DNA of 64,000 nt from Schistosoma mansoni (GCF_000237925.1 NC_031502.1:24101794-24165793), one strand, 5' to 3'; shown: positions 10,090-23,156, counted from the first letter of the stretch. Notes: generated by a model not told the origin, from the sequence alone. A program made the numbers and translations.

Positions 10090-13000
10090 GCAAAATGTAC
10101 TCACGCCTGTTACCCCTCGCGGAGGAGCATAGGCCGCCCACCAACATTCTCCATCCAACCCTGTCACAAACAATCCTTTCCAGTTGTTATTCACCCTTTT
10201 CATATCTGCCTCTATTTCCCGGAGTAACGTGTTCCTCGGCCTACCTCTTTTCCGCTCCCCTTCAGGATTCCAAGTTGGGGAATGCCTCGTGATGAAGTTT
10301 GGTGATTTCCTAAATGTTTGTCCGATCCACCTCCAACGTCTTTTCCCAATTTCAGCTGGAAGCTGGTTCCTACTCTCCTACAGAAGGCTGTTGTTGATGG
10401 TATCCGGCCTGTGGATGTTCAGCATTTTGCGTAGACAACTGTAAATAATTACATGTATCTGCTTGACGATGGTTGTAGTAGTTCTCCGGGTTTCAGTTCC
10501 GTACAGTGGGACTGTCTTGACGTTCGTATTGAAGATTTTCACTTTGAAGTTAGTTGACAGTTGTTTTGAGTTCCATATGTTCTTCAATTGTAGGAGTGCG
10601 GTCCTTGCTTTGTCAGTCCTCGCCTCTACATCTGCATCAGATCCTCCTTGTTCATCAATAATGCTTCCCAGGTACGTGAAAGTTTTCACATCTTCCGGAG
10701 TTTTGCCATCAAGTATAATTGGGTTGGCGTTCTCCGTGTTGTATTTGAGTATCTTGCTCCTTCCTTTGTGTATGTTAAGGCCTATTGATGAAAGATGCTA
10801 CTGCTACATTAGTTGTCTTCGTCTGTATTTGTTCGTGTGTATGGGGTAGAAGGCTAGATCGTCTGCAAAGTCCAAATCGTCTAATTGATTCTGAGATGTC
10901 TATTGTATTCCGTGCTTCTCCTCAGATGTCGAAGTCTTCATAATCGAGTCAACTACCAGAAGAAAGAGGAAGTGGGAGAGTAGGCAGTTTTGTCTGACTC
11001 CGGTCCTTACTGAGAGATGCATCTGTCAGCTGTCCCCCATGCACCACTTTGCAGTGCAGTCCGTCGTATGAGTCCCGGAAAACGTTGACAGTCTTCTCAG
11101 GAACTCCATAGTGTCGAAGTTTCCATAATGTTCTCTTGTCCACACTGTCAAACGCCTTCTCATAATCAATGAAGTTGATGCATAGTGACAAGTTCCATTC
11201 AATTGGTTGTTCAATGATGATCCGTAGTGTCGTCATTTGATCAGTACACGACTGGTCTTTAAGAAATCCAGCCTGTTGATCTCAAAGTCGGGTGTCTACT
11301 GCGTCTTCCGTCCGGTCCAGCAACACTCCATTGAAAACTTTTCCTGGGCCTGACAACAGTGTGATGCCTCTGCAGTTCTCACGTTTGCTCAGTTATCTTT
11401 TCCTTGGTATCTTGATGAGGTATACTTTGCAGTCCGTCGGCACCTCTTCTTCCTTCCAAATCTTGAATAGAAGGTGAGGCATGTTTGCGGTTGCTTCAAT
11501 GTCTGACTTCAATGCTTCATCTGGTATGTTGTCCGGTTCTGCCGCTTTCCCACTCTTGATTTGTCTGGTGGCTATCTTGAGCTCTTCGATCGTGACATCT
11601 ATAGGAAGGTTTGTGTGCTGCTTCGATGTCCGGTGGATTCAATGGGGCTGGTCTATTCAGCAGTTCCTCGAGGTATTCCACCCATCTGTTCCTCTGTCCT
11701 TGAATTTCAGTGATTGTCTTTCCTTTTTTGTACTTGACTGGTCTCTCTCGTTTGCTATATTTCCCTGCTAGATTCTTCGTTGTATCATACTCCCTTCTCT
11801 TGCAGCTTTTTCCGCCGTCGATGCTATTTCTTCCATGTATTTCTGCTTGTCGGTTTTAATGCTCTTCTTCACTTGCTTGTTTGCTTCTGCGTAGTCTGCT
11901 TGTGGTTTGACATTCTCTGCTCGTGTTCAACTGTTGTTAATTGCTATTTTCTTCTTCCCTTCCTCAATCTTGCCCAGAGATCCTTTCCTTTTTTTAATGA
12001 TGGTTCGTGCGACCCAGAACCTCCTGACACGTTGGAGTTAGTGCTTCTTTTATCCCTTTCCAGTTGTCCTCAAAAGTAGTTTCTTGTTCTTTCAGTAGAT
12101 CTTGTAAAGCTTGGAACCTAGTGTTGAGAGTTATCTTGAATTCGTTGAGTTTGCGTGTATCTCGAAGGAAGGCTGTATTGAACCTTTGTAATGCTGTTTG
12201 TCCAGTTGTCCAGTGTTTCTTTGGCTTCAGTTTCATCTTGGCAGTCACAACCAGGTGGTGATTTGAATCTATGTCAGCTGCTCTCCTGGTTCTCACATCT
12301 TCCATTGCCCTTCTGAATATTTTGTCGATACAAATATGATCTATCTGGTTCTCTGTGGTGTGATCCGGCGAGATCCATGTAGCTGGTTTTGTGTATGCGT
12401 TTGTGTGGAGATATTGTGCCGCCTATAACCAATTTGTTGAATGCACATAGATTAGCGATTCCCTCAAAATTCTCATTTCTCTCTCCCAGTCCATGTCGTC
12501 ACATTATATCTTCATATCCTGCGTTGTCCACTCCGACTTTAGCATTTAGATCTCCCATCAGGTTGGTGAGGTCCTTTCTTGAGCGCTTAGCTGTGATTGA
12601 TTGCAGCCTCGAGTAGAACTGATCTTTATCTTCGTCGATGCTATCATTGATGAGTGCATAACACTGAATAAATTCCATTGTGATCTGCTCCTTCTTTGTT
12701 TTGAAGGACGATTTGATGACCCTGGGTCCGTGAGATTCCCATTCTATAAGTGCTTTTCATGCTTCTCTGGACAGCATCAGAGAAACTCCCTGAGTGTGTG
12801 GAGCATTTTCTGCTTCGTGACTGGAGTACAGCAGCATACTGTTTCTAGCCTTTGCTATTCAGGTTGGGTCCAATGAGTTTCGCTGATTCCAAGTATTACC
12901 AACTTGTATCTCCTCATTTCCGTTCCTATTTGACTGGTCTTCCTGGACTCCCACATTGTCCGAACGTTCCATGTATCTATAAAAATGGTTGCTCTGATCG

Positions 13001-13260
13001 GTAAAAGTGGCATCGGCCTCGTGACTTCCGAAGAATCTCGGCTTTCATCCTGAGGCGTCATAATTCTTTCTTCAAGTCGTATGGCGGAGTTCAAATGGTA
13101 TGGATTGTTTTTTTTTAGTTAGCTTTTTTCTAGCGAGTTAGCTTTCTACGGGATGGGGTCGCTAACCCCATGCCCAACCCTCCTTCTTTACCTGAGCTTG
13201 ACACCAGCAGTAACTCTAGAAGAGTATGGTAAAACAGAACCAGAAAAAGTCATCCTGTAG
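10090..13260 (-). mobile_element. Near full-length LINE family B (RTE-like), inactivated
   Basis: The minus strand carries both enzymatic parts. The endonuclease starts near 13094 with TWNVRTMWESRKTSQI and ISETHWTQ (about 12870-12985). It continues through stop-interrupted sequence and ends with a decayed SDHHLVV box, here DSNHHLVVTAKMKLKPKKHW (near 12245-12275). The reverse transcriptase has YEKAFDSVDKRTLW (about 11130-11165), a broken DFADDLA box near 10870, and the thumb KTFTYLGSIIDEQGG (10640-10689). A C-terminal domain follows with LNIHRPDTI and MKRVNNNWK (9991-10430). The ORF has several frameshifts and stops, so no active protein is predicted. The 3' end at about 10090 is followed on the plus strand by 'tactcac'; family members end in short GTAA-type repeats. 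The RTE-like label is inferred from motif style. Confidence 0.8.
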
Positions 13261-14984
13261 GTGTATATTCTGTGGTAAGGTGAGCATTCAACGCTTTGTT
13301 TTTTAGAGTGAATACGTTATTAAAAAGTCTCAGATGCTTCGATCATTAAAATCAGGTCATATACTTGAATACTTCACTTTATAGAATATTTCACAACACT
13401 TACATGCCTATTTTTTCTGTCTATTTTTAAAATACGATACTTAATGTAAATTAGTTATACTGAGCATTACGAACATTCAGTAGAAATCATGGAATTATGA
13501 AGAAAGTACGAGTCCAGACAGAAACTCTCTGGCAAAACTGCACTGACTTACTAGTGATTCAAACGCCAGATATAGAGACTTATTTAAACGATGACACTTC
13601 TTTATCAATTAAAGTAGGTTATTGTCAAACATAAGATCTGTGTTAACTATACCTTGTGAAAGGAGCCAGAAAGTCACACATCCTGTAAAATTGCCATTTA
13701 TCGGTATTATATATTTTTGCAGAGAACAAATGGAAAGCTGTCAATAACAACGTGGTTTTCTCGAGACCGGTCCTCTGGATAGGCCCCTAAAATATTAGAA
13801 GCAAATACACCGGTTTGTAAATCTTTTACAAAAAATATGGAGAAAAGTCATTTTAAATGTAATACTTCATACTATCTGTCGTTTTATTACTTTTCAATTA
13901 GTGTTCTTGCTAATTGTCAGCTACTTCATCTCTCCGTGGTGTGGAATCATTAAGCGGCATATTGGGTTGTACTGTTAATGGCGACGAGTGTGAGATCTAT
14001 CTTCATCGTTTTTTTTCTAAATGCCCTTTGGTTAGTAGCTGTTGAGTATGTTCAAACCCTTGTGGTTTTATCTGTAGTATCCCTAAAGTTAGTATCCAAG
14101 AACGGACTTTGTGCTATTCCATTTAACGGTTTTGTATTAGCTTGTTACGTGACAAGTGACTCGCTACTGCTAAACCCTTTGATAAATAGTCGTAAATGTC
14201 AGTGCGAAGTGATTTCTCGTTAAATATAAACCAAAAGTCTCACGTTATCTATTAGTTTTCAAGCTGATTTATTTGAAGTCAAAACGCTATTAAGCCAGCT
14301 GGAATCTTATGGGTTTTGCCAGTCATGTTATTACTCAAAGGAGCGACTAGATTTGGTGTACAGAAAATCGAGGTATCAATAACATTGTAATAGATGGAAC
14401 TTCCACTCTAACAACTGACAGAAATAATTTGGTGATCACGGGAGTTTCGGATGTGAAACGTCCAGATGTCATATTTTGGCTTTCACTCTTCAACTACCTA
14501 AGGAGATGCGTTAACGCATCCATCATGTTACACAAAACAATAATTTTTCCCATACTTGACGGTGCTTGCTTCTAGATTTGAATAATAAGGGATCTTGTAC
14601 GATGGAGTTAAGTAAGCTACATAATCGACTTCTTGTACCCTAACATTTCATGTAAGTAGAATAAGTATTTGATACAGAGAGCATCAGTCGATAGGTATTA
14701 GCGTTTTTTTTAAATATGTAAGTAGATAAGCCCAGATGGCTAAGCTAGGAAAAGTTTGGCTTGAGCAGACGGAGTTTGTCTCTTGAGGGTTACGAAAATG
14801 TCATAAATACTTCATAATTTATCACCAGATAGTTAATTACAAAAGAGGACTTGACAATGATCATGGTTAGAATTCCTGTTAAACTGCTTATTTCGTAATG
14901 CCGTCTTCATAAAGTAATCGGTGTTTGCGTTTCTCTTCACTGGTTTCAAACTGGAATATATGACAGTCTTCGTTCACAAAGCAG
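13261..14984. other. No gene recognised
   Basis: The 13.1-13.26 kb part may still belong to the 5' untranslated region of the LINE. The 81-codon plus frame at 13978-14223 is hydrophobic but has no acceptable splice sites or domain. Around 14735-14780 a box-A-like 'gatggctaagctagg' suggests a decayed tRNA-derived short repeat, too weak to list separately. Confidence 0.4.
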
Positions 14985-15560
14985 TCAGTCAGCGTAGAAC
15001 TTCGTACGTACGTACATCATTTCGAGCTGCCATACCACATCAGCACAGAGATGAAGTTGTCGATTCAAATCTCATAGTGGTAGAAGTAGTAAGAGTATAA
15101 GCATTAATGTGAAAGATTAGGGTTTGAAGATGTTATTGAAGGAGTATAATACAGTGAGATAAATTTGAAAAAAGGGTAGGGAAATGAGGAATTCAGAGAA
15201 TTAGAATTTGGTAGAACACATAGAGTGGATGCACCTTTGCCATTGCAAACGATTTTGAGCCATGTCATTCAAGGTCTCTATTCATCGGTTGCTATCATCT
15301 CGCGAATCCCAACCAGGTAGTCTACACCTACCAACATGGCTCAGTCCACTTGTCAGCGACTTCATGGATTTGTGCCACGTTTTGGTCTGCCCCCCCCTAG
15401 CTTTCTTCCAACCTACTCCTATACCACAAAGTATTGCACGTCGGTGGTTGGGCATACGTAACACATGTCCCAGCCATCTCAACTGATGAAGTTTCACCAC
15501 TTCATCAATCGATTTGCCATCATCACAAAGCAGTATGCCTGCGGTGATGCTTTACAATGT
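14985..15560 (-). mobile_element. LINE family A, 3' portion with C-terminal RT domain
   Basis: The minus strand at 15282-15500 encodes 72 open codons with VKLHQLRWLGHVLRMPNHRR and GWKKARGGQTKTWH, the conserved C-terminal segment of this family. The end-of-ORF region is at 15240-15280. The 3' UTR runs down to about 14985, sharing the 'agtcagtca.cgtagaac' end with the 4.46-kb and 9.59-kb copies. It is 5'-truncated, so there is no catalytic RT core. Confidence 0.75.
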
Positions 15561-17784
15561 CCGGTTGGTGGTTGACTACCCTTCACCTCGCTCTTGCATT
15601 TCTAGCGAAGTATATCAGTGCTTCTCATTAGGAAAATACCCCTGAGATGTTACGACTAAAAACAACAGTCCTTTCAACCTCAACTTTGCGGAGATCAGTT
15701 TAAGTTCTGGTATAAACTAGATTCATTAATAATAAGTACTGTGGTTATGTTTTGTAGATTAGGACTTCTGTACGACAAGAATTTATAGCAACGTCCAGGA
15801 TCAAACACGGCCTCCAGACCTCACAGGCCGTATGTTACATCTTAAATATTAAATTCTAGTTGAGTAGCCGACATTTTTAACTTCGTTTGATTTGCGAGAT
15901 AGTACATCAGTTGTCAGTACGAAACTTTATTTCCCAAAGCAGTTAACCTCCATCGGTCATAACTTTCCACTAGAATACATACAAATACGTTGAACTAACA
16001 TGACGGGAAAATCTAGTTGGGACTTATTGAGATACTAAGCAACATTGTAAGTTGTTTTAATTGTGCTGGAATACGTAATTTGAGAAGAATACGATCCTAG
16101 AAACTCAATTTACTTTAAGTTCACTGTATATAATTCCTTTTTATTCATTGCTAAGTCGGTCATGTATTTTTGCCAGTTAAAGGGGTTGGGAATTAACAGC
16201 AATATATAAAACCTCACAGGTAAATCATTGTTATCAAAGTAGTAGTACAAGATCTGTTTGGTGCGTATTATCGTCGTAACAGAAAGTTGTTCTATATAAC
16301 TAATTGTATTAGGAAATGTTCACAAGGTCAAACGATCGTAATTTGCCTGTTCAGCTATCTACTAATACGTCATGGGAAATACTGTTTCCAAACTACCATT
16401 CAATTACAGTTAAGAAAAGAATGCATTTTTCAACACTGTGGTTTTCGTTTCTTTCAGTACACTAATGATTCTTATTTCTTTCCAAGTAGTAAACTCAACG
16501 TTGTTGTTAATAGAGTAAGAGTATAGGATTCATAGACCACCTTGATTTTTAGTACCAAAAACTACTCGAGTATTTTGCTCTGTTCAATAAGTTTATCTTA
16601 ACTCATTAAATAGAGGGGGAAGATTCCTGTACAACACAACGTTTCACGTAATGAGGCTATTTTATAAAAGCCAAAGCAAACTGCCCTAGATGAAGGGTTA
16701 GCACAATATTGTTTCCTAGGTAGGCAAACAACTTGTTTCTTCGATTAACAGGCTGTGACTGGTACTACTAGATATCAGTCACTTAACACTCATCATTTAA
16801 TCTAATAAAATATATTATATTATTTCGAGCCGATTGTCACGTACCATATTTTATCAGGTCTAGTTTGGGATTTCAACGTGGTCACTTTCGAAAAACACGC
16901 CTATTTAGTGACAATGACATTTGTTTCTAAACTAAGGCAATAAATGAATTGTTAAGCACTTGAGTTTAATGGCAACATAAGTGGGATTACGCACTCCAAC
17001 ATTTTTACCTTTCCGTCTTGATTCGCTTACTATTACACCAAGTTTACGACAATAAGTCTTAACTTGGTTCTTGTTTCGATGCTTTATACACATTCGGCGG
17101 AAGAGGCACGAATACCCGACTACTACATTTAAGACTCCAGCAGGTTTTTTGTTAGGCTAGTATGGAAAATCTACGGTGCCTAATTGTATGGTCATTCTTA
17201 TTTCTGAAAAAGTAACCAAACAGAAGGTACTTTGGTCAGGATATTATGACGCAATTGCTTACTCTTAAAAAAGTACTTACTGGCGACAATGGTGAGTTTG
17301 TTTAATTGATTATTCTTCTTCGTCAGTGAATTAGCAAAAATAACTTTCGTGAGATACTCAATCCTACTGATTGTATGTAATACGACAAAAACAATAGTAA
17401 ACAGAATACTAGGAAGTGTATGAATAAATCTACTAACCGAGAAAATTTAAATACATGAAATACAAACTATATAAAGATGCAAAATTCTCGCGCAGAAATG
17501 AGTCCAAAAGGCATTTCTTGAGTTTTTCAACCATATTATCGATTGAGTGTTCGAGGGGACTCAAAACAGTACATAACAGAGCTCAGTTACGGATTTCAGA
17601 AGTAGTTTTGTTGTGTTAACGAGTTCACAGCCATTAGGGTTATTAGTAAAACTTTCAGTTCCCTTGTAAATACCCATACTTACAAACTGCGCTACGCTCT
17701 TACCACTGTGCTGATAGGATGTGAATAAGTTGATTTCATTAAGTTATAAACTAATAACAACTCCCAACCAAACTTTGTTCGCAA
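15561..17784. other. No gene recognised
   Basis: AT-rich DNA with only short unsupported frames (for example 16287-16526, plus strand, 79 codons with no motif). No RNA gene or paired repeat was seen. Confidence 0.4.
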
Positions 17785-17830
17785 CTGGAGTAGTAAATCC
17801 AGGACGTGCTGACTAGCATTTGTCTACAAA
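17785..17830. repeat. Possible small SINE remnant
   Basis: The short stretch 'agtagtaaatccaggacgtgctga' resembles the segment next to the hammerhead cleavage site of schistosome SINEs ('tggaatccaggacg'), as also seen at 35000 and, inverted, at 35925. It is only about 25-45 bp, so this is a tentative call. Confidence 0.25.
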
Positions 17831-18274
17831 AGCAACAAGTACCAGTGAGAATTGAAGATCAGTAGATAAACTGGTCTGATTTTGTGTCCAAGCTACTCGT
17901 TTGGTTACAGAATCTAGCTAATCTCACTAGCCTGAAGTCATGCATGAACATACACTTGGTTGCGCTAAGTAATCCAATAACATTTATCGCTAATAATGTT
18001 TCAATCTTGCAGTTAAGTATTGAGCTATAAAAATTTTAGAACGCTGACAGAGTAGTTTATGCTTTGGAATGATTCGTATGCTTATTACAGGTACACTATG
18101 TGAAAGCCTTTACTACTACACATAAAGGGTCAATAATTAGTGGGAGACGACTAGCAAGAATGGTTTGTCACTCATTTGAAAAAAGTATCTAATTTTACAA
18201 GAAATTAATTATAAAACAAGAAACTTTAAATACACGTAATATACACTGTACAATGAAGAGAAGTCCCAAAAAAT

Positions 18275-19150
18275 TTACTGGACGGAAATAAGTTCAGGGG
18301 GCATATGTCCTGAGTTTCCTAACCATCTTAATGTAACACGCCCGTCAGGCCGGATGACAAGCCATGTTATACTGCCGTGATCGAGGGAAAATCTTATCCA
18401 AGCTTCAGGTGGAAACTGTAGAGCTCTACAAACAAAATAGCGAATAACATTTGCATGGCACACAAACACTTCATACGTGTCGGCTTCCTGTCCTACATCT
18501 GCACGGTGTATGTGTCTTCGGAACGCAAGTTCAATGCGGGAACCATCTTCTTCTATATCTTTTGGTGTGGGTTTGTAATATGCGAGGGGTGGCTCCAGAA
18601 TGTAAGGAGCGCCCTCACGTATAGCATCTGAGGGTTCTGCTTGAACATTGGGAAGGTGATTTAACACCAACTCAGCTGATTCAACAGCACGTGTCATTGT
18701 CGAATAATATAATTTTCTATATGGAAAATTGAGTTCTCGTAAACGTTTTCCAGTACAGTCCAACTGCTGGCGCCCAAGCCCTGTCAAGTGGCAGTCAGAA
18801 TCTTCTTTTGCATAATAATATTGGCCATGACGAATAAACAGAAGGTGCCGTGTACATTTTGGTGTCACTATTTCACCTTGTAAAGACGAATCTGTCCGAA
18901 AATTAGAGGGATTTCTCCCATCCCAGTCCCAGTCCCATGGTTGTATACTGACATTTTCACTACAGATAGCACGAGCACTTAGTATTGATGGAAATATTTT
19001 ATTGAAGGTGTTCGCTAAACTTTTCAACTGGTCAAAAAATGGTAACTTTTGATCACCTCTACTCCAATCAGCAGACCATGCCGCTTTGGCTCCGAATAAA
19101 GCTGTACCAGTGATGCAACAGCCGAGACGTACTACACGACTGAATGACAT
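18275..19150 (-). CDS. PGAM5: PGAM5-type serine/threonine phosphatase, mitochondrial
   Basis: A complete 291-residue frame starting at the ATG at 19150; the open frame extends four codons further upstream but has no ATG there. Homologues use the phosphoglycerate-mutase (histidine phosphatase) fold to dephosphorylate phosphoserine/threonine on mitochondrial proteins, and act in mitochondrial quality control and cell-death signalling. Visible features are a hydrophobic N-terminal segment (about residues 6-26, mitochondrial membrane anchor) and a WDWDWD stretch (about 72-77) matching the WDxNWD multimerisation motif of PGAM5. Further on are the catalytic FIRHGQY (His108), the STMTRAVESAE motif (about 150-160), REGAPYILEPP, and the second catalytic His in VCHANVIRY (His232). 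The C-terminal block ALQFPPEAW..GSITWLVIRPDGRV is also present. The length is close to that of the human protein (289). The frame has no intron, which is notable next to the multi-exon genes here. Downstream signals were not identified. Confidence 0.93.
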   Translation of the reverse strand: MSFSRVVRLGCCITGTALFGAKAAWSADWSRGDQKLPFFDQLKSLANTFNKIFPSILSARAICSENVSIQPWDWDWDGRNPSNFRTDSSLQGEIVTPKCTRHLLFIRHGQYYYAKEDSDCHLTGLGRQQLDCTGKRLRELNFPYRKLYYSTMTRAVESAELVLNHLPNVQAEPSDAIREGAPYILEPPLAYYKPTPKDIEEDGSRIELAFRRHIHRADVGQEADTYEVFVCHANVIRYFVCRALQFPPEAWIRFSLDHGSITWLVIRPDGRVTLRWLGNSGHMPPELISVQ

Positions 19151-21609
19151 GTTAAAATGCAATCTATTACGGTCGTGTTAATTTCCTACCATACTGCAAC
19201 GACGCGCGCCATTTTGATTTGTGAGCACTATATTATGCGAAGTACCTACAACGTTATTGTGAACAAACAGTTTCAGCAGTCCTAATGTGGGACAAAATTA
19301 GAGATTGCGGACTATATTTTATTGAACTTCAGTGACATCATGCACTGAAATCATTTGTCTCATAAATACACAACCATAAGTTAACTTCCACCCACTCAGA
19401 ATTTTTAGTCTGACAAGATTACTTAAGAATGGTTTCAGATAAAATGCCACACCCACATTTAGGCGATTAAGACTCGTTCTGATAATTTGGGTAGACTGTG
19501 GATAGTTGAGATGTATTTAATAGAACACCCAAGGAAAACAATTCAGTTTGTCCATTTGATTGTCAATGAACAAGCAACTAGTGATATTCGACATCTTAAG
19601 TATTGTTGCGTTTATTTAATAGTAAATTGCCGTTTTCCCGAGTAGGCATTCTGCAAAACATTGGGTTCAGGCTTTTAACTTCATTGTGTTTGTTTTTCAT
19701 ATTCCTCATGACATTGAGCGATTTTCACACACAAAATCTTCAAAATGGATCTTATAGCCGAATGCTGCTGAACGTAGGAAGCTATCAGAATAGTGTTCAC
19801 TAGCGAGAAGCTCGTTTGGTTTGAAATCCTGGCTGGCCACGTCTTAGGGCTACCGTCATCCCACTAGAAGGGAGTGAGCCACAACAGCAAATAAATCCAC
19901 AGAATACGGTTCTGTAGGTCTTCGACATCGGTGCTGTCTTCACCAGTTTTACTGGACACACCTGGTTGAAGGAGCTCATTCACGCATCCGCAGTAGATCA
20001 CAAGTGGGTACACCACGCTACACATCCCTTTCGACTACTCACCAGTTTAGACCTACAGTGGAGAAGGAAGGAAGAATTCTATTCAACCCATCGGATGGCA
20101 TGGCCCAGACATGCAGGCGTAATCATTAGGTCTATTATTAGACTAGTATTAATAACGAAGTAGGTCATAATTCTATGCAGCCTTGATTTCTTTTTACATT
20201 TAATCCACGACCAATTTGAATTCCAACGATGATACCCTCGATTACGCTCATAGAGTTCCATTAGCATAGACGGCGTTCGAGGTAATTTCAATCCACACGT
20301 ATCTGTAGGGCAGAACATGTTAAATTACGGCTCCTCATGTCAAGTGGGATGCCAGGAACCAACAGTAGTGATGTTGATTTATTCATGCAAAATACCTTTT
20401 TCAGTCGTGTTTGAAAAGCTGAATAGGGTTCACTTCCTACTGAGTAATTCTATTACAAGCAAGCTGGACAATCCGCTAAAAACGAAGCCTGCTCAAGACC
20501 CTATGAATTCTAAAAACAAAAAATGAGCTCAAATAGCTTCAACAAAGAAAGGGGACAGTTAGTTGTGTATCAGAATACTGTTTTCAGCACTATATTTCAT
20601 AACTACACATAATCCATACTTTCAGCATCTTTTTGAACCACCTTCATTTATATAGTTCCATATCCACTCATACCTTGTTTACACTTATTATCTTCAGCAT
20701 ATTAAAACGCTCTTGCTCAATAAGTACCTTAATAGCAGAGAAATAGATTAAGTAGTTATACCTTAACTATTTCTCCACGAACATTGTCTGTTTTGTTTCT
20801 CGTTTTTTCTTTTCCTCACACCCTTCCTCAGCACTCTTCAGATATGCCACCGAAAACAGATATGGAACGAGTGACTTTGTCCTGCTTCATGATTAAAGCG
20901 TCAAATATTCCAAAGGGGTATAAGGTCGCGGTTTCTAGAAGCTCCTAACTTCACATGAATCTATTCTCTACCATCAGTTGTATGTCGCAACGCCACCTTC
21001 ATGAAGCGCACTAACTGTGATATTAACAATACGTTTCTTACTAAAACCATCTATACTCATATCTTATAAAATATCAACCCTGCTGAGTAATTTACTTCAG
21101 TGAAAATTGTAACTTCTTTAAAAATTTGATCCTGCCTGTAAGCTGGCATGCCTCATGTAACATACTGTCATTTTAGGATAAAATATTATTATTTTCATTA
21201 TTTGGTACTGAAGCACAACATGCTACGCGGTACTTCCGAAAAGTGATTACCTGAGCGGGAAGATAAGAGCAGGAGCGAAAGTTTTTAGGGCTACCAAGAC
21301 ATTAAGAGGGGTTTAAATTATTGTACGAACTAGAAGTCCCAGAAATAACGCAATTTAGACCAAGAAGCATTAGGTGAGCACAAACATATTGCATTTGAAA
21401 TTCGAAATCATGCAGCCACCATGAATAAAAGAATCATCAGCTCATACAAGCACCACTTTCGCTGCAGATCAAATTGTAGTCTAAGCTTCTGTAGTCGATT
21501 GTACGTCTCCTTAAGTTCATTGTGTGTCTGTCCGACTGTGTATTGAGTGTAGACTCTGTATGATCTCGAAAATAAAGCCCTAAGAAGTAAAAGCCCAGAG
21601 TTATGAATA
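19151..21609. other. No gene recognised; upstream flank of PGAM5-like gene
   Basis: The stretch just above 19150 would hold the PGAM5-like promoter and 5' UTR; no TATA box or other motif stands out. Short frames at 19603-20526 have no family match. Around 21310-21560 lies somewhat GC-richer sequence containing 'ttcgaaatcatgcagccacc' and an AATAAA-like signal near 21570. The same 'gaattcg..' and 'ggaatcatcagct' wording recurs near 29080-29130, and part of it near 27200, which suggests an LTR-type remnant. I could not delimit it. Confidence 0.35.
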
Positions 21610-23156
21610 CTTCGGCTTTTTAAATCTCATGTGAAATCGTATTCTCTTGGCACAACTAAATTCTTCATAGTTAACGGAAGCACTGTTGACGACCCTGATA
21701 CTATTTGTGAATCATTCAGTCAGCATTCCTCGCAATGCTACAACACTGAAACTGAAATCTCTGTCAATACATTTTCAATGTTGACATCTAGACATCTATG
21801 GAAAATTGATTTCAAATCCACCAACATCAAATAGGCCATAGCTACCCTGAAAACGTCTTATGACGGTTGATCAGACGGGATCCGTTCATCATTTGTGAAA
21901 TATGATGGTAGAGAATTTCCATTATTTTTTTTAAAGCTGTTCAAACTATCTATGGAATATGAAGCATATCCACCTGTACGGAAAACATTTCTCATCATTC
22001 CTAGATTCAAAACGGGATCACGTAGTGATATTGTTAACTATAGTCCTATTAACCTGATATCTGTACTATGAAGAACCATGGAAAAAATAATCCACAAACA
22101 GCTGTTATCATTTTAACTTTCAGCTGGCTTGATTAGCCCATCCCAACACGGGTTTATGACTAAACGCTCATGCTTCACATCGCACCTGGAATGTTTTGGT
22201 CGAATTACCCAGAGAAGAGATGTGGGTCAGTCACTGACAATGCTGTGCTTTGATTTTAGTAAGGCTTTAGACATTGTCTCGCACAAACTTCTTTTTCTAA
22301 AATTCTCTTCATTTGGCATAAAGAACCCCCTCATATCTTGCCTGAAATCTTTCTTAACAGAAGGTAGCCTAATCTTCGGCTTCGGATCTTGCCACTCTAA
22401 ACCTGTGAATGTAACCATTGAGGTTATACCAAGAAGTGTGATTAATCCATTACTCTTTCTCCTTTTTATGAATGACTTATGTTCTCCCTTTAAATATGGT
22501 AAAAAGTTTCCCTTTTGCTGGTGACCTAAAAGTGGTTTATTCATTCTCTTCTCCTACCAAAGAAAGCTACATTTCAGCGGTAATCCAAGAAGAAATAAAT
22601 AAGTTGTACGAATGGACGGTTTCGTCGACTCTGCCACTTAATGTTGACAAAAGTGGATTTATTCACATTGGCCACTGTCTCAACCTAAATCTGGCTATAC
22701 ACAAACATACGCTGGAACCTTTCAACACTGTTCGTAACCCGGTTCCGAAGTCTCCTAGATGATTTTTTTTCCGAAATTGGATTGTGTCACATATTGAATA
22801 TCAATGTGTTTAGAAATGATTTATACAAACAAGGTCCGTCATCTATCTAATTGACTGAAAAACAAAGTAGAGCGTTTGAAACATTTCTCGTCTAACTTAT
22901 TTTGCTTTCTTTCTATTCATCTTAATATCCGAACTCTGCTTATGCGTGTATTTATGATTAATATGGATATTATCATAATGATTGGTCCCTCGACACATTA
23001 GATGTTCGTTTCGTCCCGTCTATTCCTCCTAAATATATTTTATTCCTAAACATCCAAAGTCTTCAACTGAAAACAAATAATATTATGTTACACTTAAATA
23101 AACTTACTTTTTAGATCTATTCAATCTTCACCATATATATATATATATATATATAA
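21610..23156 (+). mobile_element. CR1/jockey-like LINE, degenerate reverse transcriptase
   Basis: Plus-strand pieces in the order expected for a jockey/CR1-type RT: NYSPINLISVL (near 22035), SQHGFMTKRSC (22140-22175), motif A LCFDFSKALDIVSH (22240-22285), LLFMNDLCSPF (22460-22490), then a frameshift and the catalytic box as FAGDLKVVYSF (22510-22545; the usual ADD has become AGD). WTVSSTLPLNVDKS follows (22610-22650), then a stop-filled C-terminal part. The copy ends in a (TA)n run at 23131-23156. Multiple stops and frameshifts make it inactive. Confidence 0.75.
23131..23156. repeat. (TA)n microsatellite at CR1-like LINE end
   Basis: An uninterrupted run of about a dozen TA units directly after the CR1-like sequence; elements of this group commonly end in short tandem repeats. 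Confidence 0.8.

Noticed and set aside
10463-12876. Long plus-strand frames over the 10-13 kb LINE
   Set aside because: They are antisense shadows of the minus-strand endonuclease and reverse transcriptase.
13978-14223. Hydrophobic 81-codon plus-strand frame that could be a membrane protein
   Set aside because: T-rich DNA produces Leu/Phe/Val-rich frames; no good splice sites or family motif.
18275-19162. PGAM5-like start four codons further upstream
   Set aside because: The codon at 19162 is TTG; the first ATG in frame is at 19150.
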